From Erysipelotrichaceae bacterium (lineage in GTDB: Bacteria > Bacillota_I > Bacilli_A > Erysipelotrichales > Erysipelotrichaceae): DNA of 64,000 bases. Below the pieces are notes generated by a model. It was not told the origin of the DNA. It was given only the letters and a program-made list of their open reading frames with translations, and made no database searches. The translations under genes and the position numbers were made by a program. Below, in pieces: positions 1 to 7,869 of this stretch. The DNA lies in NCBI GenBank assembly GCA_017473265.1, contig JAFULQ010000017.1:1-64000 (forward strand). Direction: 5' to 3'. Position 1 is the first letter of the stretch. Each line of letters opens with the position of its first letter.

Positions 1-9
1 CACATTATA

Positions 10-474
10 ATGAGTAACCAAAATAATGCTGTAAATAGTTTAGCACACAGTAAATGGAATTGTAAGTATCACGTGGTATTCGCACCAAAATATAGAAGAA
101 AGGTATTCTTTTATGAAAAAAGAGAAGCGATACGAGAAATAATTAAGACGCTATGTGATTGGAAAGGTGTAGAAATCATCGAAGGAGGAATATGCCCAGA
201 TCATGTGCATTTGTTGTTGGCAATACCACCAAAAATGAGCGTATCATCATTTATGGGATATTTAAAAGGAAAAAGTAGTTTGATGATATTTCAAATGTAT
301 GGAAATATGAAGTTTGCCTATAGGAATAGAGAGTTTTGGTGTCGTGGATATTATGTAGATACAGTAGGAAAGAATACGAAGGCAATAAAAGAATATATCG
401 CAAATCAGTTGAAAGCAGATCAACAAGCGGATCAGTTGAGTATGTTTGATCCAAGAGACCCTTTTAAAGGGTAG
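10..474 (+). CDS. tnpA: IS200/IS605-family transposase TnpA (Y1, HUH type)
   Basis: A 154-aa protein of normal length for the small Y1 transposases that move single-stranded IS200/IS605 DNA. The HUH metal-binding motif reads CPDHVHLLL, with His65 and His67. The C-terminal helix carries YIANQ, whose Tyr129 should be the nucleophile and Gln133 the third metal ligand, by analogy with IS608 TnpA. The frame is intact, so the enzyme may be active. No tnpB follows, which fits the IS200 group; the left end lies outside the window. The start is the ATG nine bases from the window edge, so its ribosome site is barely visible. Confidence 0.93.
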   Translation: MSNQNNAVNSLAHSKWNCKYHVVFAPKYRRKVFFYEKREAIREIIKTLCDWKGVEIIEGGICPDHVHLLLAIPPKMSVSSFMGYLKGKSSLMIFQMYGNMKFAYRNREFWCRGYYVDTVGKNTKAIKEYIANQLKADQQADQLSMFDPRDPFKG

Positions 475-560
475 CAGGTAATATTTGCACAGCTGGCAGG
501 CGGTCATATGCACACTTGTGTGCGGCCAGTGGTATTAGGGCTATGCCCGAAAAAGAAAAA

Positions 561-584
561 CCACTAGCTAGGCTAGTGGATATT
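561..584 (+). terminator. Stem-loop after tnpA
   Basis: CCACTAGC-TAG-GCTAGTGG, an 8-bp stem, followed by an AT-rich rather than pure T tail and preceded by an A-rich stretch. It could stop tnpA transcription, shield the transposase from outside transcription, or be part of the IS right end. Confidence 0.5.
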
Positions 585-614
585 TATTTGTTATTGAATA
601 TTCATGATAATCTT

Positions 615-635
615 TGAATTATGTTATGTAATTCA
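615..635. promoter_or_regulatory. Inverted repeat upstream of the gatZ-like gene
   Basis: TGAATTA and TAATTCA form a perfect 7-bp inverted repeat with a 7-base spacer, about 50 bases before the gatZ-like start and upstream of a plausible -10 (TAGAATAAT, about 648-656). It is a candidate operator; the AraC-type protein encoded convergently just downstream is a possible but unproven binder. Confidence 0.35.
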
Positions 636-682
636 TCAGTGTTTATGGTAGAATAATAGTGTTAATAATGTAGGAGGAATTT

Positions 683-2008
683 ATGAATACAAATCCATTG
701 AAACAAATTGTTGTTAAACAAAAAGCCGGAGAACATGTAGGTATTTATTCATGTTGTAGTGCAAACGTTTATGTAATTGAAGCTGCTATTGAAAGAGCTA
801 AAAAAGATAATGCTCCAGTATTAATTGAATCAACAGCTAACCAAGTTGACCAATTTGGTGGTTATACAGGAATGAAACCTGCTGATTTCTCTAATTTCGT
901 TAAAAATATTTGTGAAAAATGTGAATATGATTTTTCTCGTATTTTCTTAGGTGGTGATCATTTAGGGCCATTAACTTGGGTACATTTACCAGAAGCTGAA
1001 GCAATGAAAAATGCTGAAGATTTAATTCGTAGTTATGTATTAGCTGGTTTTACTAAAATTCATATCGATACTTCTATGAAAGTAGCAGATGATGATCCAA
1101 ATACTCGTTTAAGCGATGAAACAATTTCTAGACGTGGTGCTCATTTAGCTAGAGTTGCTGAAGATGCTTATCAAGAATTATTAAAAACAAATCCAAATGC
1201 AGTAAGACCTGTTTATGTTGTTGGTAGTGAAGTTCCTATTCCTGGTGGTGCTACTGGTGCTACAGTTGATGCTGGTGTTCAAGTAACTAAAGTTGAAGAT
1301 TTTAAAGCAACTGTTAAAGCATTTGAAGAAGCATTTGCTAAAGAAGGATTAGAAGAAGTTTGGAAAGATGTAATTGCTGTTGTTGTACAACCTGGTGTTG
1401 AAGAAAAAGATGCTGGATGTACAGAATATGATCGTGAAAAAGCTAAAGAATTAATGGCTGCAATTGAAGAATATCCAAATCTAGTATTTGAAGGACATTC
1501 AACAGACTATCAAACTAAAATCAAATTAAGAGAATTAGTTGAAGATGGTGTTGGTGTGTTAAAAGTTGGTCCAGGATTAACTTTCGCTATGCGTGAAGGA
1601 TTGTTCTCATTAGCTCATATTGAAGAAGAAGCGTTCAAAGGTACTGATGTTGAAACAAGTCATTTGATTGATGTATTAGAAGAAGTTATGTTAGAAAAAC
1701 CAGACAAATGGGCTAAATATTATACTGGAAATGAAAATGAATTACGTATTAAACGTAAATATTCTTTCTCTGATAGATGCCGTTATTACATCCCTAATGA
1801 AAGAGTACAACATGCTATTTCTACATTGATGAGTAATTTAAGAAGTCTTCCTGAAGTACCATTAAATTTAATGAGTCAATTTATGCCAATTCAATATACA
1901 AAAGTTCGTGAAGGTTTATTGGCAAATGACCCTGAAGCTTTAGTTAAGGATCGTGTAGTAAATACTATTGATGAGTATTTATACGCAACACAACAAGAAA
2001 AACTATAA
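683..2008 (+). CDS. GatZ/KbaZ-like subunit of tagatose-1,6-bisphosphate aldolase
   Basis: A 441-aa protein that resembles the non-catalytic GatZ/KbaZ partner of class II tagatose-bisphosphate aldolase over its whole length, including IFLGGDHLGP and the VVGSEVPIPGGA region. In known systems this subunit stabilises the catalytic GatY/KbaY, which splits tagatose-1,6-bisphosphate in galactitol or N-acetylgalactosamine breakdown. No gatY, PTS or tagatose kinase gene is adjacent, so the partner is elsewhere or the protein acts alone. The start is set by GGAGG eight bases upstream. It is a single-gene unit between its own promoter and a strong terminator, convergent with an AraC-type regulator. Confidence 0.88.
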   Translation: MNTNPLKQIVVKQKAGEHVGIYSCCSANVYVIEAAIERAKKDNAPVLIESTANQVDQFGGYTGMKPADFSNFVKNICEKCEYDFSRIFLGGDHLGPLTWVHLPEAEAMKNAEDLIRSYVLAGFTKIHIDTSMKVADDDPNTRLSDETISRRGAHLARVAEDAYQELLKTNPNAVRPVYVVGSEVPIPGGATGATVDAGVQVTKVEDFKATVKAFEEAFAKEGLEEVWKDVIAVVVQPGVEEKDAGCTEYDREKAKELMAAIEEYPNLVFEGHSTDYQTKIKLRELVEDGVGVLKVGPGLTFAMREGLFSLAHIEEEAFKGTDVETSHLIDVLEEVMLEKPDKWAKYYTGNENELRIKRKYSFSDRCRYYIPNERVQHAISTLMSNLRSLPEVPLNLMSQFMPIQYTKVREGLLANDPEALVKDRVVNTIDEYLYATQQEKL

Positions 2009-2014
2009 TAAAAG

Positions 2015-2044
2015 AAGCGATTGAAATGATTCAATCGCTTTTTA
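2015..2044. terminator. Bidirectional terminator between gatZ-like and araC-like genes
   Basis: An 11-bp perfect stem (2015-2025 with 2030-2040), 4-base loop and T tail on the plus strand; it sits between the two convergent stop codons and can serve both. Confidence 0.85.
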
Positions 2045-3211
2045 AATTTTATAAATAGATTTAGCGTAATCTGAAGGAGAAATTTTAAATTCTTTTTTAA
2101 ATTTCTTAGAAAAATAATGAATACTTGTAAAGCCTAGTTTTTCAGAAATTTCTGAAATAGTATATTTGTTTTCTTTAATCAATAATTTAGCTTTCTTTAA
2201 CTTGATTTGATTAATGTATTGTTTTGGAGTTGTATTCAAGTTTTTGTTAAATAAAAGTTGTAAAGAACTTCTAGAAATAGAGAATTGTTCACATAAATAT
2301 TCAACTGTTAGTGGTTGATAATAATAACAATGAATAAACATAACAATATCATTTAAGAAATCATCTTCAATCTTTTGTTGGACTGGAGAGTTTGCGACTT
2401 TTGCTGTTTTTATTGTATTCGATTGTAAGATTTGGATAAGCGCAAGGTTTAAATAACAGATACATAAATCAGTATTGTACATATAATCTTTATCGCATGC
2501 TTCAATGAATTCTTGTAAAGCTCCAATAGTTTTTCTATTCGCATGGAACACTTGATTTGATAATTGGGCAAGTGCAAGATGATTCATTTTAAAAATAACA
2601 GTTAAATAGGAACAAGGTTCAACACCATCAGTTCTTTGTGAATGGAATTGACCAGGAGCATAAATAATAATGTCATGTTGTTTTAAACTATATTCTTGTC
2701 CAGAAACTTCTGTAATTAAGTGTCCACTATCTACATATGTAAGTTCCCAATATTGGTGTTCTTCACCTTCGAAAACATAATTCGAGTTTTTTACTTGATA
2801 ATAATATACAAGAATTTCATCAATTGTGATTTTTGGTAAAAGTTGATCAACTCTAATTTCAAAGCCTTTAATAGGTTCGCAAGAAATAACACTTTCATCT
2901 GAATAAGAAATTGTGATTTGTGATTTATCACTAATGCTTAAAAAGTTAAAATAATGGTTCTTTTTAAGACGCACTGTATGATGAATAACAAATTGTTCAA
3001 ATTTATCCGCATTATTTTCCGTAGATACACACAATATAGCAATACCTTCATCTACACAAATAAAGATGTCTTCATCATTATGAAAAACATAATTGACATG
3101 TTTATTTCTAAAAGAATATTGATTTGTTATATAACCATAACTATCTTTTGGAGTAGATAAATAGGTATCTCCATATTTTTGATAGAAAAAACTTGATGTT
3201 TTTGTAAACAT
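2042..3211 (-). CDS. AraC-family transcriptional regulator with long N-terminal part
   Basis: A 389-aa protein. The last 100 residues carry the two helix-turn-helix units of AraC/XylS proteins (LTVEYLCEQFSISRSSLQLL and later EISEKLGFTSIHYFSKKFKK). Residues about 145-205 look like a cupin sensor (HQYWELTYVDSG, APGQFHSQ). The first 130 residues are extra compared with the usual 270-300 aa form and I do not recognise them. The start has AAGGTGAT just upstream. It converges on the GatZ-like gene, so control of sugar-phosphate metabolism is a reasonable but unproven guess. Confidence 0.88.
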   Translation of the reverse strand: MFTKTSSFFYQKYGDTYLSTPKDSYGYITNQYSFRNKHVNYVFHNDEDIFICVDEGIAILCVSTENNADKFEQFVIHHTVRLKKNHYFNFLSISDKSQITISYSDESVISCEPIKGFEIRVDQLLPKITIDEILVYYYQVKNSNYVFEGEEHQYWELTYVDSGHLITEVSGQEYSLKQHDIIIYAPGQFHSQRTDGVEPCSYLTVIFKMNHLALAQLSNQVFHANRKTIGALQEFIEACDKDYMYNTDLCICYLNLALIQILQSNTIKTAKVANSPVQQKIEDDFLNDIVMFIHCYYYQPLTVEYLCEQFSISRSSLQLLFNKNLNTTPKQYINQIKLKKAKLLIKENKYTISEISEKLGFTSIHYFSKKFKKEFKISPSDYAKSIYKI

Positions 3212-3238
3212 AATATCACCTTGTGATAATTATAAAAT

Positions 3239-3267
3239 AATCCCTACAAATTGTAAATGTAGGGATT
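3239..3267 (-). terminator. Terminator of the 80-aa membrane protein gene
   Basis: A 10-bp stem (3239-3248 with 3258-3267) followed on the minus strand by an AT-rich tail. It begins inside the stop codon of the gene at 3266-3508 and separates it from the downstream araC-like gene. Confidence 0.7.
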
Positions 3268-3508
3268 AGTCGTTGTGATTTGGATTATACCAAGGAGAAT
3301 AAGAATTAAATCGAATGAAGAAATACAAACAAATTATAACTAGTAATAGAGTAATAAAACAATGTGTGACGAAAGTTGCGATTTGAGGAATCGTTTGATT
3401 CAATAGTTTTTTTCCATCAAGAATCAAGAAGATAATTCCAATAGGTATGCTTAATAAAAATGCATAAGTGAATTTGTTTTTAACATGAATCCAATGATTG
3501 TTTTTCAT
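3266..3508 (-). CDS. Small two-helix membrane protein, unknown function
   Basis: An 80-aa protein with two clear membrane segments (about residues 14-30 and 42-66) joined by a short charged loop (LDGKKLLNQ), and short polar ends. No family recognised. The start is supported by a strong AAAGGAGG site seven bases upstream. It has its own terminator and lies between a regulator and another membrane-anchored protein read in the same direction. An independent small integral membrane protein is the most that can be said. Confidence 0.7.
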   Translation of the reverse strand: MKNNHWIHVKNKFTYAFLLSIPIGIIFLILDGKKLLNQTIPQIATFVTHCFITLLLVIICLYFFIRFNSYSPWYNPNHND

Positions 3509-3570
3509 AATAATCCTCCTTTATTACATTCTTATTATATCTTATTTTTCTTATATTTACAATGAATATA

Positions 3571-3600
3571 TAAAAAAATCTATAAGTGATTCTTATAGAT
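3571..3600 (-). terminator. Terminator of the TPR-like protein gene
   Basis: ATCTATAAG-TGATT-CTTATAGAT (3578-3600) with seven T residues following on the minus strand; the stem overlaps the stop codon at 3593-3595. Confidence 0.8.
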
Positions 3601-4258
3601 CTTTTAAGTTGTTGTCTAATAACTCTTGGAAAGCTTGTTTTTGCTTTTCATCAGGAGTATACGAAATGACTTGTTTCATACATTCTTTTGCTAAATCTAA
3701 TTGATTGTTTTCTTTGTAAATGTATGTTTTTTCTAGATAGTGAACTGCTTTTTCAACGTCTTCACAATTTTCTAACAATGAATCAATATATGGAATTGCT
3801 TTAATATCTTTTTCTAGATAAATTTTGTATTCCATTTCATATTGTTTTTTGATTTCAGGGTCTAAATTATTTTCATCAATGAATGCATTTATTTTGCGTA
3901 ATAAATTTTTTGCGTCAGTCTTTTTATTAACTGATACAAAGTATTTAAATACGGTTTGATAAAGTGCTAAATGTTGATTGTTTGTCATTTTAATTTGTTC
4001 TATTTTAGCAAATTGTTCCTTCACCTTAGCGTGTTGAATGTTAATGATATAGTAATTCAAACGGAAGAATTCACGATTATATACAGGGAACAAATATTTA
4101 ACCATGAAACTATCTAATTCTTTAACAAATGATTCTTCGTCTTTAGTAATAGAACTCATAAGTTTATATGTATACTTTTTAACTAAGAATTTTGTTAAAA
4201 AAAGATGGATTAAAAATGTTCCGATTAAAACAACAGCAATTAAAATATATTTCTTCAT
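3593..4258 (-). CDS. Membrane-anchored helical (TPR-like) protein
   Basis: A 221-aa protein read from the ATG at 4258, chosen because GGAGG stands eight bases before it; an in-frame upstream extension has no ribosome site. One N-terminal membrane segment (KKYILIAVVLIGTFLIHLFL) is followed by a highly helical, charged region whose pattern (YLEKTYIYKENNQLDLAKEC) suggests tetratricopeptide-like repeats. Its function is unknown. A scaffold facing the cytoplasm or cell wall is possible, but orientation cannot be decided from sequence alone. Confidence 0.75.
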   Translation of the reverse strand: MKKYILIAVVLIGTFLIHLFLTKFLVKKYTYKLMSSITKDEESFVKELDSFMVKYLFPVYNREFFRLNYYIINIQHAKVKEQFAKIEQIKMTNNQHLALYQTVFKYFVSVNKKTDAKNLLRKINAFIDENNLDPEIKKQYEMEYKIYLEKDIKAIPYIDSLLENCEDVEKAVHYLEKTYIYKENNQLDLAKECMKQVISYTPDEKQKQAFQELLDNNLKDL

Positions 4259-4399
4259 AGTAAAACCTCCGTATATAATATTATCACAAAGACTTGTTTT
4301 TGTCTTTACCAATAAAATATATCTGACTAATATATGATATAATCAAAATATCGAAATTATTAGATAGTATATATTTACTATGGAGACTGGAGGCTTGTT

Positions 4400-4942
4400 A
4401 TGATGTATGATCCATGGCAAAATGCAATTACTAAAAATGGATATCCATGTGATGAAGTGATAAGTGCATTGCAAAAATGTATTCGTAGAGGATTAGAAGA
4501 AGAGGCTTGTATGTTTGCGTATGAGTTGTATTTAACTTCACCTGAATTAGAAGATAAATTGTGGTCAAGATTACTTACAATATCTGTTGAAGATGTTGGA
4601 ATGGGTAATCCTATGGCAAGTGTAATTATGAATAGTTTAAATCAAATGCGTAGAGAATTTGATTATCAAGCGGTAGATCGTCCATTATTTTTTGTACATG
4701 CTATTCGTGTATTGTGTTCAAGTAATAAAGATCGTTCGAGTGATGTATTGAAGAATTTAGTAATGAAACGTATTGAGAATCAAGATTTGTGTGAAATTCC
4801 TGATTTTGCATTGGATATGCATACGCGTCGTGGTCAAGAAATGGGTAGGGATATTCATCATTTCTTAAATGAAGCAAGTAAAGTAGTTCCTGAAATGGAA
4901 GTTACCAATGATTATAAAGAACGTTTAAAGAAATATTTGTAG
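4400..4942 (+). CDS. RarA/MgsA C-terminal-domain-like protein without ATPase
   Basis: A 180-aa protein resembling the helical C-terminal part of RarA/MgsA/WRNIP1 replication-repair ATPases: ISALQKCIRR near residues 21-30 and EDVGMGNP at 64-71, the latter matching the S-EDVG-x3-P motif of that family. The AAA+ module is absent; there is no Walker A motif and no room for one. In RarA this region mediates tetramer formation. Whether the stand-alone copy partners a full RarA or has another role is not known. Start: ATG 4400, with ATG 4403 equally possible after GGAGG (4389-4393). The hydrolase gene follows eight bases later, so they are probably co-transcribed. Confidence 0.6.
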   Translation: MMYDPWQNAITKNGYPCDEVISALQKCIRRGLEEEACMFAYELYLTSPELEDKLWSRLLTISVEDVGMGNPMASVIMNSLNQMRREFDYQAVDRPLFFVHAIRVLCSSNKDRSSDVLKNLVMKRIENQDLCEIPDFALDMHTRRGQEMGRDIHHFLNEASKVVPEMEVTNDYKERLKKYL

Positions 4943-4950
4943 GTGAGAGT

Positions 4951-5745
4951 ATGAGAGATTTTATCATTCCTTTTGAATTGGGAGATATTCCAGCAAGAAT
5001 TCGTTGTCCTAAAGAAGAAGGTAAACATCCTGCAATGTTGTTATTGCATGGATTTACAGGATTTAAAGAAGGCGATGGCAATTTGTATGAACTATTGGCT
5101 GAACGTTTGTTAGCTAAAGGTTTTGTAGTATTACAAATGGATTTTTGTAGTTGTGGTAATAGTACTGTCAGTAAAACTGAATTTACTTTAGAACATATGT
5201 GTGCGGAAACATTACATGCGGTAGAGTATTTGAAACAATTGGATAATGTAGATGAAAAGCGTATAGGTTTAGTAGGTCATAGTATGGGTGGTCGCATTGC
5301 ATGTATGGTTGCTAGTGATGATATTCATAGTATTGTGTTATTAAATGGTGCGGTTGGTAATAAATATCGTGCTCCATGGTTCTTTAAAGAAAATATGTAT
5401 CGTATGCAAGAAGAAAGTCGTTTAACAGGTAAAACAGGCTTTTGGAAAACACCAGAACAGTGGGTGGATATTTACCAATGTACCTTTGAGTCGTTAGAAA
5501 ATAGTGATACGGATACGATTTTAGATTATAAAGGAAATTTATTAATTGTTTATGGTGAAGAAGATCCAACGGTAGATAATCGTGTGTCAAAAGAACTATA
5601 TGCGCGATGTGTAAATGTTAAACGTGATATTATAGGTATTCCTGGTGCGAATCATACATTCCAAGCAAAGACATTGGATTATACCATTTATAATTATACA
5701 ATGGATCAATTTGTTCCTTGGATCGTAGAGAAAATGAAAGAGTAA
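4951..5745 (+). CDS. Alpha/beta-hydrolase (esterase-like)
   Basis: A 264-aa cytoplasmic protein with an alpha/beta-hydrolase layout: oxyanion segment LLLHGFTGFKEG, nucleophile elbow GHSMGG, acid in VYGEEDPTVD and catalytic His in PGANHTF. The pattern is closest to the serine aminopeptidase S33/cinnamoyl-esterase group, so it probably cleaves an ester or short peptide; the substrate cannot be read from sequence. No signal peptide is present. It lies eight bases after the RarA-like gene and is followed by a terminator that overlaps its stop codon. Confidence 0.85.
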   Translation: MRDFIIPFELGDIPARIRCPKEEGKHPAMLLLHGFTGFKEGDGNLYELLAERLLAKGFVVLQMDFCSCGNSTVSKTEFTLEHMCAETLHAVEYLKQLDNVDEKRIGLVGHSMGGRIACMVASDDIHSIVLLNGAVGNKYRAPWFFKENMYRMQEESRLTGKTGFWKTPEQWVDIYQCTFESLENSDTDTILDYKGNLLIVYGEEDPTVDNRVSKELYARCVNVKRDIIGIPGANHTFQAKTLDYTIYNYTMDQFVPWIVEKMKE

Positions 5746-5764
5746 TTTGATTTACTCTTTTTTA
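5737..5764 (+). terminator. Terminator after the hydrolase gene
   Basis: AAAGAGTAA and TTACTCTTT form a 9-bp stem (5737-5745 with 5752-5760) overlapping the stop codon, followed by a T run. Confidence 0.75.
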
Positions 5765-5796
5765 TATTATTGGTACAATATATGTGAGGTGATTAT

Positions 5797-6453
5797 ATGA
5801 AAAAAGTAATTGCAGTTGTAGAAGATGAAAAAGATCTTAATGAATTGGTAAAACGTTACTTAGAAAAGGAAGGATATGAAGTTCGTTCCTATTATACATA
5901 TGATCAAGCACAAGCGCATGTTAATGATGATGATGTACATTTGTGGTTATTGGATATTATGTTAGATGATAAGAGTGGCTTTGATTTAATTGAAGAAATT
6001 CGTAATCGTACGCGTGATGTACCTGTTGTCTTTATGTCAGCTCGTGATAAAGAATTTGATCGTATCATTGGTTTAGAAAAAGGTAGTGATGATTATATTA
6101 CGAAGCCTTTTAGTATGAAAGAAATGGTGTTGCGTGTAAATAACATTATGAAACGTACATATCGTAGTGATATGCGTACGGAAGTGGATGGATATGAAAT
6201 TGATGATACGCAACGTAAAGTGTTCTTTAAAGGTGAGTTAATTGATTTAACAACTTTGGAATATGATTTGTTGTTATTCTTTGTTAAAAATAAAGAAAAA
6301 CCATTTACACGTGAACAAATCTTGAATCATGTTTGGGGATATGATTCTTTTGGTAGTAATCGTGTTGTAGATGATACGTTAAGACGTTTACGTAAGAAGA
6401 TGCCGGATTTAAATATTCATACAATTTATGGATATGGGTATCGATTGGATTAG
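5797..6453 (+). CDS. OmpR/PhoB-family response regulator
   Basis: A 218-aa two-domain regulator. The receiver domain (1-118) has acidic residues VVEDEKD near residue 10, the phospho-acceptor Asp53 in LLDIM and the switch Lys103 in TKPF. The C-terminal winged helix (about 125-218) shows TREQILNHVWGYD and RVVDDTLRRLRKKM. It is followed three bases later by its histidine kinase, so the two form one transcription unit. Start set by AGGTGAT before the ATG. Target genes are unknown. Confidence 0.95.
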   Translation: MKKVIAVVEDEKDLNELVKRYLEKEGYEVRSYYTYDQAQAHVNDDDVHLWLLDIMLDDKSGFDLIEEIRNRTRDVPVVFMSARDKEFDRIIGLEKGSDDYITKPFSMKEMVLRVNNIMKRTYRSDMRTEVDGYEIDDTQRKVFFKGELIDLTTLEYDLLLFFVKNKEKPFTREQILNHVWGYDSFGSNRVVDDTLRRLRKKMPDLNIHTIYGYGYRLD

Positions 6454-6456
6454 TGT

Positions 6457-7821
6457 ATGCGTAAGATTCAAAATTGGTTGGGAGAGTTGTCGTTAACACA
6501 ACAATTGTTAGCGATTATTATGTTTTCGTTTGTGATGTTTATATTCCTTTTCTTTGTGTATTTGCGAGGGAATATTCAAGATTTTGGGGAAGATCAATCT
6601 TATGATCTGATTGAGCGTTCACAAACAGAAATGATTCGTATTTATAATGAAAATTTAATTCAAATGGATGGAATTGATAACTTTACAAGTGAAGTATCAC
6701 ATTTATTTGTAAAAGAAGGAAAATTTTATGCCTTTGTTGGTACATATTTAAATAAACAGCCATTGATGGAGCTGTATAATTCTAAAATTGTACCTGGTGG
6801 TGTAAATGCAGAAAGCTCTTTTGAATTGAATTCACAAGTGGTTTATTACAAAGTGACGGAATTGCCAAATCAGATGGTGGTTGTTTCTTTTATGGATGAT
6901 GAGTATCGTAATGAAATGGTATCTACTTTGTTTGATAGTATTTCCAATATGGCTGCTTTAGTGGTTGGTACTATTTATTTATTGTTAATATTATGGGTAT
7001 CGTTCTTATTGCGTCCGTTAAATCAAATTCGAACCTACATTGAAAGAATTCGTAATGGGGAAGACGCAAAATTAAATATTGAGCGTAATGATGAGATTGG
7101 TGAAGTGGCTTTTGCGTTAGTAAATATGCGTGATGAATTGATGCATCAAGATCAAGTTAAAGAAGAAATGATTCATAATATTTCACATGATTTAAAAACG
7201 CCAATTGCGACGATTAAGTCTTATGGTGAAAGTATTAAAGATGGTATTTATCCATATGAAACTTTAGAAAAAAGTGTAGATGTTATTATTGATAATGCAG
7301 AGCGCTTAGAAAAGAAAGTACATAGTTTATTGGTATTGAATCGTTTGGATTATTTATTATCTAGTACGGAGACGGATTGGAAAGATATTGAGATGAAGTC
7401 TTTGGTAGAATTGGTTGTATTATCTTTACATGTTGTTCGTCCAGAGATTGAAATGAAATTGGAAATGGAACCAACAACTTTTAGAGGTGAAGAAGAATCT
7501 TGGCGTATTCTAGTAGAGAATTTATTAGATAATGCAATTCGTTATGCAAAAAGTGAAATTGTGATTACTTTAAAAGAAGGGTATTTATCAGTGTATAATG
7601 ATGGTTCTTCTATTTCACAAGAAACGATGAATAAGATGTTTAAACCATATGAAAAAGGTAGTAAAGGTAAATTTGGATTGGGATTAAGTATTTGTAATAA
7701 AGTTGTGAATGCGTATGGTTATTCTTTGGATGCACAAAATATGGAATTTGGAGTTATCTTTAGAGTAAAAGATCGTCAAGATCCAAAAATGATGAAAAAG
7801 AAGAAAGTGAAGAAAGGTTAG
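6457..7821 (+). CDS. Sensor histidine kinase
   Basis: A 454-aa membrane kinase paired with the preceding response regulator. Membrane segments lie at about 17-36 and 163-185 with an extracellular sensor of roughly 125 residues between them, not of a family I recognise. Then follow HAMP (about 186-238), the dimerisation/phosphotransfer helix with His244 in NISHDLKTP, and the ATPase domain with N box ENLLDNAIRYA and G box KFGLGLSIC. The lysine-rich tail (KMMKKKKVKKG) is unusual. The signal sensed is unknown. Confidence 0.94.
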   Translation: MRKIQNWLGELSLTQQLLAIIMFSFVMFIFLFFVYLRGNIQDFGEDQSYDLIERSQTEMIRIYNENLIQMDGIDNFTSEVSHLFVKEGKFYAFVGTYLNKQPLMELYNSKIVPGGVNAESSFELNSQVVYYKVTELPNQMVVVSFMDDEYRNEMVSTLFDSISNMAALVVGTIYLLLILWVSFLLRPLNQIRTYIERIRNGEDAKLNIERNDEIGEVAFALVNMRDELMHQDQVKEEMIHNISHDLKTPIATIKSYGESIKDGIYPYETLEKSVDVIIDNAERLEKKVHSLLVLNRLDYLLSSTETDWKDIEMKSLVELVVLSLHVVRPEIEMKLEMEPTTFRGEEESWRILVENLLDNAIRYAKSEIVITLKEGYLSVYNDGSSISQETMNKMFKPYEKGSKGKFGLGLSICNKVVNAYGYSLDAQNMEFGVIFRVKDRQDPKMMKKKKVKKG

Positions 7822-7843
7822 CATGTGTTAACCTTTCTTTTTG
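7811..7843 (+). terminator. Terminator of the two-component operon
   Basis: AGAAAGGTTA and TAACCTTTCT (7811-7820 with 7829-7838), then T residues; the stem starts in the last codons of the kinase gene. Confidence 0.8.
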
Positions 7844-7869
7844 TAGTATCATAGATGCAAGGTGATAGT

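Larger units (their letters stand above)
10..584 (+). mobile_element. IS200/IS605-type insertion sequence, right part
   Basis: The element consists of tnpA plus about 100 bases of structured DNA after it. This tail holds an interrupted stem CTGGC/GCCAG (493-497 with 525-529) enclosing GCACAC-TT-GTGTGC (510-523), then GGGC-TAT-GCCC (538-548) and an 8-bp hairpin at 561-579. Subterminal hairpins are what TnpA recognises at IS ends. The exact right boundary cannot be fixed without an empty site or a second copy; 584 is a guess. The left end is cut off. Confidence 0.65.
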
